From: Xanthostigma xanthostigma
Taxonomy: Eukaryota > Arthropoda > Insecta > Raphidioptera > Raphidiidae
Length of the DNA: 64,000 bases
Assembly: GCA_963575645.1 (NCBI GenBank)
Contig: OY754466.1
Coordinates: forward strand, 1,900,001-1,964,000
Direction: 5' to 3'
Shown here: piece by piece, positions 34,351-45,299 of the stretch
Position numbering within the stretch: position 1 is the stretch's first letter
Layout of the letters: every line of letters begins with the position of its first letter
The notes under the pieces: model-generated
What the model was told of the DNA's origin: nothing
Databases searched by the model: none
What the model saw: only the letters and a program-made list of their open reading frames with translations
Made by a program: the position numbers and the translations under genes

Positions 34351-37275
34351 TTATTATTATTCATTTTGTCTATTGCGCAAATTTTAAAATGTGCGTGTTT
34401 ACTGTCATCGATGTATACTCAATTGTTTTTCAAATTATGTTAGATTTGTGTTAGTATCTAATAAAGTCGTGTTTGTAGCTACAACCGTTTATTCTAAAAT
34501 AAATCTTAATTGGAATCCGTGAATGAGACCAAAATTAAAATTCTAAAATGTGTCAAGAACTTTTTTTGCAAAGTTAAATATTTACGGCTTGGCTCGGCCC
34601 CACTATTCTTCAGCCAGATCGGCAAACATTACGAAAGAAGTGTTACACAAATTTTCACGCTGTATCAAATACCTACCCAAAAATAATTGATAGCTCTTGG
34701 ACTATAAACATCTCTCATTTTCATTAAGAAGGATTAACTTGAGATTGTTCTACACCTCCCTGAGAACAACTTTTTGATCTTTCTCATGTTACAATCTACT
34801 TTTTATGAATTATTTCTGATCTCCTAATTAAATACATGAAGTAGATACGCCCCCTTCAGATGAACTTAAATCATTCTTTCTTTTTCAGGTTGCTGAAAAC
34901 ATTTTTTATTAACGGTGTACACAAGGTGCATCGATTTCTTCAAACTACCTAAAGAACTATTGTAAATATCTTTTCCTAATTTTTATAGTTTATTTTTATA
35001 AGAAAATATTTTTGGCTGTGACATGTTTTTATTATGTACATTAAATGAACGTATCGCTTGGAAAATTAGTTGTTTTATTATGTCTAAATTAGTAAATTAT
35101 GATTGGCAGGAATATTCATTTCTTATCATAAACTCCAAAAAAATTATTTCTGTGATGCTTATGCAGCAATATTGTATTTTGGCATTTGGCAACATTAAAC
35201 CCTGTCATACAACCTTTTAATAGTCTAATATTTTGACCATAGATGTCTATACTCTGCTTCTCTGTTGTCAAGATGCTAAATCGAAAAATTCCATCTCTCA
35301 TTATTAAAATGAATAAAAATCAACTGATAAAAAATTATTTTAATTGAGTAGCAAAAATTTCAATTTAGGAACTTTAGTCCCGCAGAAACGTGTTTCAGTA
35401 ATTCGTCTATTATTTAACATACATTTTCAAATTTAGGATTTGAATAAGTACACCAAGATGTTTTTTATTAGAAACAAATTCTGTATTCAACAGAAAGTGG
35501 TCCCATTTACACTTTAAGATTAGCTCAAGGTGTATAATATTTAGACTATTCCATATTTTTACTACGAGCTGCGGCATACTGTTCTTTAAGTATCAAATGC
35601 AAACCTCAACTCAACCCCCGTCACTCTGTAGGTATATTAACTAATATTATGTAAGCTTTTTCAACTTGTATGTCTGCTTATGTATAAATGCAACGGTTTG
35701 AAAAATAATTTAGTGATTATTGCATCTCATCTTTAGAGATTTAGACACTCTAGAATATTACACAAAATTGCTAGAGTAATGTGTTAATTGTAAATTTTGT
35801 TTTATATCAAAATTTATTTCTGCCACCTTTATTTTACGTACAGTTCTGTGCGCAATTTACTGATGGTAGTAAAATAGCAATCCAAGGGTTCCAGAGCCAA
35901 GCAAAGATAATAGAAAATATAACCTCAACTATCATGTTAATAATATATATGGCATCAAATAATTGATTAATAATTCATTGCATTTTTATTTGTGACAGGT
36001 CCGATCACCTAGATTATCAAATATTTAGGTTATGGCGCGCACCAAATAATTACGTTATATTAAATTGATCTCAGCTGTCAAGCGTCTATAATCTACTATT
36101 TATTTGTCTGTACCTCATATTGATTATTTAAAATAAAAAAAATTAAAATATAACCTCCAAGTTGAAGAATTTAAATTGTTAAAATGTTTTTTCAATGTTA
36201 ATAGGAAGTTTCTATTTATTTCAATTCTATTGTTATTTAATAATTAACAATTAGTGCCCTCGACATTTGCTCACAAAACGCGAAAATGTCAAAGGATTAT
36301 TTAACTTTAACGACATGCTCTATCGTACAAAATCAATTGAGACATCCTATATGGGTGTGCTAAGGCTATATTTATAACTGACCACAACATCAAAAATAAT
36401 TATTTTGTGTACAAGTGATGTTTATGACATGGTTGAAACTGAGGCAAAATAAACAGATTTTAAAAATCGGAAAATAAATTGTAATCTTTGATGATATAAT
36501 CCAAAGTGGTTAAAATTAGTGAATAAACGACTGTTGTTTATCCAATGGGTATGACCTGTACAGACACACGTTCATTTTTGGATTCCTATTGACATTCTGA
36601 CTAGTGTTACTGGCTGTCGTGAATATTTCCTGTAGTTAACCGAACAAAATTCCATATTTTTTTAATATATTCATTACTTATTTTGATATAAATAATATTG
36701 TGTGTATTGTTTTGCCAATACGAATATTTATACGGTTAGTGTTCATAAATATTCTGCAAATTATGAAGAATTCGTATATTAGTAATATTGCATAGTAGGC
36801 CGTGGTCATACCCATTTTGAGTGGAAAGGTAGAAATGTCAATTGGGCTTTCAAACAAGATTACATTTTGCGGAATTGATGGAATATAATGTTTTTTATTG
36901 AAAATATGTGTTGCCGTGTTTAATTTCTATAAAAATAATTGAAATCAGTGAATGTGCACGCGTTTATAATTTTCGAATAAGGGTTATGATATTGTAAATA
37001 TGTGTTGTACATAATAATATAATATTATGTGTACATAGTTGTGATAACTGATAAATGATAAATTATAATCAACGAAAAATGTAACGAGATTTTTTTTTTA
37101 ATTTGTATTTCTCCATTTTATAATATAATGTGAATGTTACTGCTTTTATTATTGATTAGGTACCTATAATTTCTAGATAAATAAGATCTTTAAATTATTG
37201 TTGTACAAGTGATATAAGTTAAAATTTTTATAAAACACCCAAACTCTTTAATATTTTTTGCCACTGTGAATTAAA
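34351..37275. other. No gene; upstream flank of HDAC4 exon 1
   Basis: No supported coding sequence. About 34545-34690 is a dispersed repeat shared with 29930-30065. The 500 bases before 37276 are AT-rich, and I cannot identify a core promoter or the start of transcription. Confidence 0.35.
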
Positions 37276-37374
37276 ATGTCAGATGAAAATGAAGTGAATA
37301 ATGTACATAGTATACAAATAGAACCAGAAGATAGTGGTGCGAGAGAACAAGTTTTGGAACAACAGATTTTACAG
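37276..37374 (+). CDS. HDAC4: Histone deacetylase 4, first coding exon (long N-terminus)
   Basis: ATG opens 33 codons, MSDENEVNNVHSIQIEPEDS then GAREQVLEQQILQ, ending at donor GTGTGTG in phase 0. Joined to the exon at 63075, the junction reads REQVLEQQILQ|LKKQQELQQ. From memory, vertebrate class IIa HDACs have REQ, eight residues, then LK at the same point before the Gln-rich helix, and here the spacing is also eight. That match is the main evidence. The frame stays open for 29 more codons, and a second donor (GTAAGA, after codon 39, also phase 0) would insert VCEKTL. I prefer the first. HDAC4 is a nucleo-cytoplasmic corepressor acting with MEF2; the catalytic domain lies beyond the right edge. 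Confidence 0.75.
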
Positions 37375-38105
37375 GTGTGTGAAAAAACATTGGTAAGATT
37401 ATATTTTTGTATCTTTATTAGTATATCTGAAATTAACTTAGGTACATATTATTTATTGATGTAAGCTTTATAACAGGGCTTGAGCTTAACCGGGCTCGTT
37501 GGAATGTCGTTATTTATTTTATTGCATTTCCGTGTCTCGTATATTTAAATGTCCATTCCAAAGTACTAACTGAATTTTCTATTTGTGTTTAAAAACAATA
37601 AATTGTAAATATGAATTCGTGCTATGTCCCTGTAAACAAAATAAAAGTTTCATGAACTACTGTAAAATGTAAAAAATGTTTTTCTGTACGAGAAGGGGGA
37701 AAATTTAGCTTGAAAAGCGACATTTTTCTGTTTAGATCAATTGTTTGTTTTTATGTGAGTACAAATGTTCTACATAACTGAGAGAGTTTCACAACATTAG
37801 ATGTATAAAAACTGTAAATATATGATCACAGTCTAAGGTCATTGTCCAATCAAATTTTTTGACAATACTTTGTGGAACCAAATAAATGTGGTTCTACGTC
37901 AAAACCGATATTAACGCAAACGAAACCGCGGGTAGAAACTAGTGCTAAAAAATATTTAAACATAAACTATGACATTTATAGAATGTTACTACCATTCTGG
38001 TCATAATATTATGTGTCATGCTTAAGTAATACACTTTTTCAAGAATTTAAAAATTTGACTAAATTGTTTACCGCAGTGACGTCAGAGAGCTCACCAATAC
38101 ATTAA

Positions 38106-38773
38106 GGAGGTTGATCCGTTACAGTCCCAATCAAAAGTAAGTCGAATTCTAAATGGGAACTTTTATAGTTTATAAGTCGATGATACCAATAACTTATTGT
38201 CATAAAGGCATAAATAAATAATTTTTTTTAATATTAATTAATTATTTCAGTACTTTATACTTAATGGACTAACTTTTGTATTTTTTGTACAAAGTTAGGT
38301 TAAAAAAATTAAATTTATGTAAATATCTGTATTTTACATATTTTTTGCAGTAAATAATTAAAAAAAGAAATTAGAAGTAATAAAAAATAAAATTAAATCA
38401 TTAAAAAGTTTAAAATTCAGTTAAAATTGTTAAATCTGTCAAGAATAAAAGTCCATAATCGAAATTGCTAAGGTCTAATAATTTTTTTTATTGATTAAAA
38501 GTCTCCTAATTAAATTGGAAAAAATATTAAAATATGCGTAAGACATCGATGCTTTACATAGACAGTTTTCGGAACTGCTGACATTATTTGGTTATTTGCA
38601 AAAAATTAAAATGAACAGTTCGCATGCTAGCTTGACATATTTTCCATAAGACTACATGTAAAAGTTTTTTTTTAATTTTTAACTTTATAAATCTCCTAAT
38701 GATATTGGATTTTTTACTGAAAAAACTTTATTTCAGATTTTTTTCATTATCTTCGTAAAACGGCTCAACCTCC
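38106..38773. mobile_element. TTAA-target element, copy 2
   Basis: TTAA flanks both sides (38102-38105, 38774-38777). The ends GGAGGTTGATCCGTTACAG and AAAACGGCTCAACCTCC are inverted over their outer bases. The whole body matches 10942-11646. It lies in HDAC4 intron 1. Confidence 0.82.
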
Positions 38774-38969
38774 TTAAGTAGTTCTTACAATGAGGTTATA
38801 TTTTATCGTTGAAGAACTTTATAATATTTTTTGTAACCAGATATTATTTTTTCATCTTTGTCTACCCTCAAATCTTGGAAATGTTATTAAAGAGTGTTTT
38901 TTCAATGACTGCCATTCGAAAATACCGAGAATATAATCTCACATTTAAAAAATAATGTCTGTACATTTG

Positions 38970-39290
38970 TCTGTTCAGGACCTATGCGTTCGTATACCCT
39001 TCACCCGATTGCGATGAAATTTCGGTGAGTGTATGTGCTCGCGCCCGTGAAGGTTTTTGGCCAAAAAGAAATGTGAAAATAATTGTGTTTCAAAGAGGTA
39101 CAGTCAGTACTATACGGTGGAGCCGAAGGCTACACTATAACTGTCTGCCTAGCGGGGCTCTACCCCGCGAGGTAATGGATCGATTACTGTTGCCATTGTC
39201 GAGAGAGACGCAGCTCCGTGAGACAAGATTGTAATACGGTGATGCCGAAGGCTCCACTACTGTTGTCGCTGACGTGTATCTCGGACGTAA
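38970..39290. repeat. Dispersed repeat shared with 26920-27245
   Basis: It contains ACCTATGCGTTCGTATACCC, GCTCGCGCCCGTGAAGGTTT and imperfect tandem units with ACGGTG(G)AGCCGAAGGCT(C)CACTA. The same order of blocks is found at 26920-27245, so this is a transposon family with an internal minisatellite. The class is unknown. Confidence 0.6.
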
Positions 39291-39333
39291 TGATAGTATG
39301 ACTCTCCAATAATATGTTTCAGTACGTCATATA

Positions 39334-39903
39334 CAGTATGTAAACACGTAAGGTGCACATAGGGAAATTAGCATTGGGAAAAAATACTTGGATCAGAGTT
39401 AGCCATGACTGCATTAATTGTTATTTCTATATTGAATTATCGTGGTAATCTTGAGGATTTCTATTTTATTTCGATTTATTTTTATTTTACTTGGCTTTTT
39501 TAATAATAAAAAGCTCTTATAAATCATTATTTTAATTTTTTTGTACAAAAATAAAACAAAAAAACAACTCTATCTGTTTGGAAAAATTTCATTCAAAAAT
39601 TGTTTGACTGGTATGACGTATGCGCGTTTGTAAATCAGTGACCTAATGTCTTTAGGTTCAACACGAATAGGCGGAGATATTTAATCTTGCACCATATTTA
39701 GGTATTTTTGGGAATTTAATGTCCCATTAATAAAAAAAGTCCGAATATGTTGTAATCATTTGAATATTTTCTTCGGTAGTATCCACATTCATTTTGCAAA
39801 ATTATCTGTCAAACTGAAAAACAAGATTTCAAGGCTCACTCTGATCCAGTCATTTTTTCCCAATGTTAATTTCCCTATGTGTACCTTACGTGTTTACATA
39901 CTG
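39334..39903 (-). mobile_element. Tc1/mariner deletion derivative, copy 2
   Basis: TA flanks CAGTATGTAAACACGTAAGG and its inverted partner TGTTTACATACTG. The body is almost identical to 29169-29740 and has the same internal deletion. The transposase remnant carries additional substitutions. Confidence 0.9.
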
Positions 39904-40299
39904 TATACTAACTACTGTGCGTTTTTAAATTTAGACGCTCCGTTTTTGTCTTAAACTATAAATATGAAATGCATCTAGGCGCACTACCCGACTTAAAACC
40001 GTATAATATTCAGAATTCGGCACGTTATAATGACGTGGGCACAAATATTTTAAAATTTGACGTGTAGCGCCGCAAGAAGGAACCGTTAACTTCAATTTAG
40101 ATACAGAAAAAAATCGATCCTCGGAAAAAATCAACAGGGTGTAATACAATTTTAGGCGGAAGGGAGGGGGCTAGACCCCATTTCATCTGAGTTTAGAAGC
40201 AGACAAGCTAGGGTCCCCACACAAATGTAATATTAATACACTAACATGCTTTTTTTTTTGAAAAAATAGTGTCGTTAATATTAAAAGGGTAGTATTTAA

Positions 40300-40990
40300 A
40301 CGAGTGACTGTAAATTACAATTTTGGGTGACAAAAATAATTAATTTGGGTTACTGTACTACTAAGTGAGCGACTGACTGCGCGTGACGAGAAAATAATAG
40401 TTGGGTGACTAAATTACTAAGTTGGCGACTGAATAGAACTGCGTTTTCTAAAAAATATATATTTAATTGACTGTCAATTAAATATACATTTTTTAGAAAA
40501 CGCAGTTCTATTCAAACAATTAACTATTTAATTCGCATACCCCGTTATCGTTCACCCCGGAATTGTTTTTTTAAAAACTCAACATTTGTCACTTCCCGTT
40601 TCACTGCGAGACAATTCGCATACCCCTTTATCGTTCACCCCGGAATTACAATTCGCATACCCGTTTATCGTTCACCTCGGAATTGTTTTTTTTTAAAACT
40701 CCACCTTTGCTCCATCGCGTTTCACTGCGAGACAATTCGCATACCCCTTTATCAAAAAAAGCGGTGGTTTTCAATCTTCATGAAAATGTGAGTTTTAAGT
40801 TGTAGTCTCAAAGTGAAAAAAAAATAAAAAGTAAAAACAAAGAAGATATCTGCTTCAAAATTACCGAAGGCATTCTAGTCGCTCACTTAGTAATTTAGTC
40901 ACCCAACTATTATTTTAATATCTCAAGTTATTAAAACAGTATCTCATCATCAGTCACCAAATTTGTTTTTTTATTCGACCGTTTTATAAT
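40300..40990. mobile_element. Foldback-like element with an internal tandem array
   Basis: Blocks on the left (ACTAAGTGAGCGACTG; AATAATAGTTGGGTGACTAA) recur inverted on the right (TCGCTCACTTAGTAATTTAG; CACCCAACTATTATT). Inside is a near-perfect hairpin at 40431-40514 (CTGCGTTTTCTAAAAAATAT and its complement). It also holds about three tandem units of the type AATTCGCATACCCCTTTATC + TTCACCCCGGAATT at 40531-40755. Confidence 0.65.
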
Positions 40991-41862
40991 TCCCAATACT
41001 AAAATTGCTACACCGTGGGCCGTGTCTACTAATTGCATTGGAACCTGGTGGTGGAAGTAAAGGTGTTATATTTATAATCTATAGTTAGTTTATGACATGA
41101 ACATGCTTTATGAACGTCAAACTAAACTAAATCCTCAATAATCGGCCAGTCACGCTGTGTCACGCGGTGGAGAAGACGTACTATGATTCAGCGTCGTCTT
41201 TGTTTTTCGCGCTGCGAAATTATGTTTTAATAGTCATTAGCTGTTTTTAGCGAGATTATAGGCGATGATTCGACGTTAAAAACCAAACTTTTACGCATCA
41301 AAATGAAATAAAAAATATGGAGTGGTCACGTAAATACGTGATATATGAGGCAAGTTATAAACGTCACGCTGCGACACATGGTGGGAGTAGAGGGTCCTTG
41401 ACTCATTAGATCTTCATTAGCTGAATAATTCTTATTGAGCTTTTACATAAATTACGTTGTCGATCTTCTATAATTTACAGTGAATCTGGTGATTTGTTTA
41501 TTTTTTATTGAAAACTTGTCTAGTGGGTGGATTGGTAACCAACAATTTTTTTATGAAACAGAAGTAAATCATTTTAAACCAGTTTTAACTAACTTGAATT
41601 TTGATGAAAAACCGCAATATGAGCTTAATCACTAATTGAAACCTATGATATACATTTTTGTATTATGAGTCATTTACGTGAACGGGAGCACTTGTACAGA
41701 ATAATTAAAAAAAAATTCGTTCGTTTTTTCGGAAAATAAAAACAATTGTCTTACGTTGTAATTGTTGTTATTTTCAATGCAGTAGATTTTTGTGTAAATT
41801 TTTCAAAATTAATATTTTTCTATAGAAAATGTATAGACTGTCTAAAAATTGCAATCATGATG

Positions 41863-42437
41863 TGATATAGCCAGAGTGGCCGTCGGTAAAAATTTTATTG
41901 ATACATACTCTCCCCAAACTTTGTATATGGCTTCATTAGGCCTAGTCTGACACCTATTTCCTCTATGACTTTTCTTGATTTTGGGGCGTTTTCCCTCTAA
42001 ACTTTCCGAAAGATGTCGTTTTGACGACATGTAAAAATTTATAGATAGGTACTGTTTGTTTTTTTAATTGGATAGCTTAAAAACTTCAACCAAAACGCTA
42101 AAATGATGTTCTCTGACAAATAACACGAACTATTTAAAATGTCTGACACCTCGAATATGGTCGACATATTCGAGATGTCAGACATTTTAAATGGCTCATA
42201 TTATTTGTCAGAGAACATTATTTTTGCGTTTTGGTTGAAGTTTTTAAACTATCCAATTAAAAAAACAAACAGTATCTATAAATTTTTACATATTGTCAAA
42301 ACGACATCTTTCGGAAAGTTTAGAGGAAAAACGCCCCAAAATCAAGAAAAGTCATAGAGGAAATAGGTGTCAGACTAGGCCTAATGAAGCCATGCTGCCA
42401 TATACAAAGTTTGGGCACTCTGGCTAATAGGTATATC
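41863..42437. mobile_element. Foldback element: 575-bp palindrome with almost no spacer
   Basis: The left end GATATAGCCAGAGTG pairs with the right end CACTCTGGCTAATAGG. The arms pair continuously through AGGCCTAGTCTGACACCTAT and AACTTTCCGAAAGATGTCGT to a centre at about 42160 (TCGAATATGGTCGACATATT). Small differences show that the arms have diverged slightly. It lies in HDAC4 intron 1. Open frames in either arm mirror each other. Confidence 0.88.
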
Positions 42438-42662
42438 ATTAATTAGAAATATAGTATTTATTATATTTTGGTAAAAAATAGATTGAATGGTTAAGCAAGC
42501 TCTGTATATTGTGTCTATAGATAGATAAAAATGCGTTCTTATATAAAGAATTCTGAGAAAACTTTTTAAGAAGTTGTTTTATAATGTTAAAGTCAAGACA
42601 AAATTATGGAAACCTGTCAAGTAAGACTATTATTTAGAATGAACGTTAAGGATGAACTTCTA

Positions 42663-43238
42663 CAGTATGTAAACGCGTAAGGTGCACATAGGGAAATTAG
42701 CATTGGGAAAAAATACTTGGATCAGAGTTAGCCATGACTGCATTAATTGTTATTTCTATTGAATTATTGTGGTAATCTTGAGGATTTCTATTTTATTTTC
42801 ATTTATTTTTATTTTACTTGGCTTTTTTAATATAATAAAAAGCTCTTATAAATCATTATTTTAATTTTTTTGTACAAAAATAAAACAAAAAAACAACTCC
42901 GTCTGTTTGGAAACATTTCATTCAAAAATTGTCTGACTGGTATGACGTATGCGCGTTGGTAAATTAGTGACCCAATGTCTTTAGGTTTAACACGAATAGG
43001 CGGAGATATTTGATCTCGCACCAAATTAAGTATTTTTCGGGATTTAATGTCCCATTAATAAAAAAAGTCCGATTATGTTGTAATCATTTGACTATTTTCT
43101 TCGGTAGTATACACATTCATTTTGCAAAAGAATATTATCTATCAAATTGAAAAACAAGATTTCAAGGCTCACTCTGATCCTGTCATTTTTCCCAATGTCA
43201 GTTTCCCTATGTGCTGCACCTTACGTGTTTACATACTG
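42663..43238 (-). mobile_element. Tc1/mariner deletion derivative, copy 3
   Basis: TA flanks CAGTATGTAAACGCGTAAGG and its inverted partner. The architecture is the same as the copies at 29169 and 39334, with remnant VRDQISPPIRVKPKDIGSL on the minus strand. Two extra bases interrupt the right terminal repeat (CTGCACC). Confidence 0.9.
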
Positions 43239-43254
43239 TATATCTATACTAATT

Positions 43255-43313
43255 ATACCCGGTACCTCCCGAATGCGAGTCTAGTGCTCTCACCGCTACG
43301 CCACCCCGCTCGG
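43255..43313 (-). pseudogene. tRNA-derived SINE head (A box), truncated
   Basis: The minus strand reads GAGCGGGGTGGCGTAGCGGT then GAGAGCACTAGACTCGCATT and CGGGAGGTACCGGGT. It is a tRNA-type A-box half that breaks down before the B box. It abuts the mariner copy. Confidence 0.55.
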
Positions 43314-43764
43314 TTTTTAATTCGGACGACTTAAAATAAAGTGAAATACAAGGACACAAAAAAAAATTGAGAGAAAATTTTGTTTTTTGTTAAATTGAAC
43401 TCAAAAAAACCGAGCTCGAGTGAGAAATTTTTTCACCGGAAAATTAGAAAAGTATGAAATTTACATATTTCGGTTTAAGCGAAATTCTATAGTAACTAAA
43501 TATCACTCTATAACTAAATGTTGCCCTGTCATCTAGAGTCGCCTTTAACAAAAATCAAATTAAAATCCAACGCATACACAAAGCAAGCGTCACGCGCTGT
43601 CATCTAACGAAATACTATGGTAACTAAATTTCGCTGTGCACGGTTATACTCCCAACCAAACGCGCCATTAGATTGATCACATGAAAAACACGTTTATACC
43701 AGCACACTGAAAAAAGGAGATAAGCGATGTTAATTTTGTCTTCTATAACGATTAGAATCGTGGG

Positions 43765-44324
43765 CAGCGTTGCCAGTTTTTTTTTTTCGCCAAGTCGGGA
43801 TTTTGGAACTCTTTGAGTGAAAACAGCGGGATTGTTTCGTCGAAAGCGGGACATAGTAAAAAAACGTATATAATCAGAAGTTTTCAAATACCTATTTATC
43901 TTTTTATTTGAATTAAAATTACGTTTACGTGACAATAGATAGTATAAATTGCATAGAAGATGTATTTTAATAAGAATATAATATTTTAAATCAGATTTAC
44001 CCTATCGTTAAATAGTTGAGTCTTATTCGTCTTCAGAATAAAAAAAAAACAGAAATCAAAATCAAAAAAGTTTTATTCATTAAAAAAATATGGCGTTTCA
44101 AACAATAGTCTGTGGAGTGAGTGTTACAAATTGCAACTTACAATAAGAGAATAATTATTTATAAGAATTACTTATTCATGATATTTCTGTGAAGATTTAA
44201 CTTCTTTTAAAGTTATCCCTGACTTATCCCCGAAAAGCGGGACTGAGCCTGTCCCGCGCGGGACATTTAATTTTGATTTAAAAATCGGGACGTCCCGCCA
44301 AAATCTGGACGTCTGGCAACGCTG
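43765..44324. mobile_element. hAT element with 8-bp target duplication
   Basis: The termini CAGCGTTGCCAG and CTGGCAACGCTG are flanked by a perfect direct repeat, ATCGTGGG (43757-43764, 44325-44332). The subterminal parts are rich in GCGGGAC and GTCCCG motifs. No transposase is visible. Confidence 0.88.
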
Positions 44325-44824
44325 ATCGTGGGGCACTCGATGAATCGAATGAAATACGTGGGTCAAGCGAGTGCCTCACGCTTCTAAGCGTTATGGAAGA
44401 CAAATAAATTAGTTTTCTACTTTTTTTAGTGCGTTGAAATAAGCGTGTTTTTAGGAGTGCTTTGAAAATTAGGATTTTTCCTTATAAATTCTGAAAGATG
44501 TTATTTTGGAAATATCAGACAAATCCAAGTTAGCATGTTTCTATGTTATTATTTGTACATTGTTAGTATCTATACTCATATTGTATCTGTGGTCACTAAA
44601 CCAAACCGCTTAGGTAAGAATTTATGATATAATTTTTTTCTTTTCTTAACGCGCAGCACCGGGAACTCCCCCCGTTGTTGCGCGTTTAAGTAAAGCAAGA
44701 AGCACCCTTGAGTACGTACCTAGAGCTTCCATATACCGGATTTCCAGTATTTCGCAAGGTCGGACAAAATTTTTAAATAAATCAGTTCCGTAATTGAAGA
44801 AATTAATATATCGAAATTAATAAA

Positions 44825-45023
44825 ATATTTTTAACAAAAAAATTGAACCGATTTCACACTAAAAAGTGAAAAATAATGGCGTATTGAAATGTTTTGGAGT
44901 CGGTGTCAGCCAAAATGAAATCTATTCCGAGAACTACACCGACTCCAAAACATTTCAATACGCAATTATTTTTCACTTTTTAGTGTGAAGTCGGTTCAAT
45001 TTTTTTGTTAAAAATATTTTATT
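44825..45023. mobile_element. Inverted-repeat MITE, arms about 85 bases
   Basis: AAAAATTGAACCGATTTCAC and onward pairs with GTGAAGTCGGTTCAATTTTT. Inner blocks ATTGAAATGTTTTGGAGTCG and the complement close around a loop of about 30 bases. Confidence 0.8.
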
Positions 45024-45049
45024 TTTCTCTTTTTAGTGTTAATCTAACA

Positions 45050-45296
45050 CTAAAAATCGGTGAACATACATAAAAAACATTATGCGTGCCTTTGAAATTT
45101 GAGAGTTTCCCTCGATTTCTCCGAATTCCACCATCAGATCCTGACTTGGTTCCGATGGAACCACCTCTGAGGTGCACTCTTTCGAATAAAAAAAAATTTT
45201 TGAAAATCGGTCCGGAGAAATCGGTGAACATACATAAAAAAAAAAATATACAGACGAACATAGAACCTCCTCCTTTTTGTTGAAGTCGGTTAATAA
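45050..45296. repeat. Lepidopteran-type dispersed repeat
   Basis: Contains AATCGGTGAACATACATAAA twice, CCGATGGAACCACCTC, and the tail GAACCTCCTCCTTTTTGTTG then AAGTCGGTTAA, a sequence ending widely met in moth and butterfly genomes (from memory). The 65-80 codon open frames on both strands are by-products. Confidence 0.5.
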
Positions 45297-45299
45297 AAA

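Noticed and set aside
40531-40755. Spaced repeats considered as a CRISPR array
   Set aside because: The sequence is eukaryotic, the units are long and imperfect, and they lie inside a foldback element.
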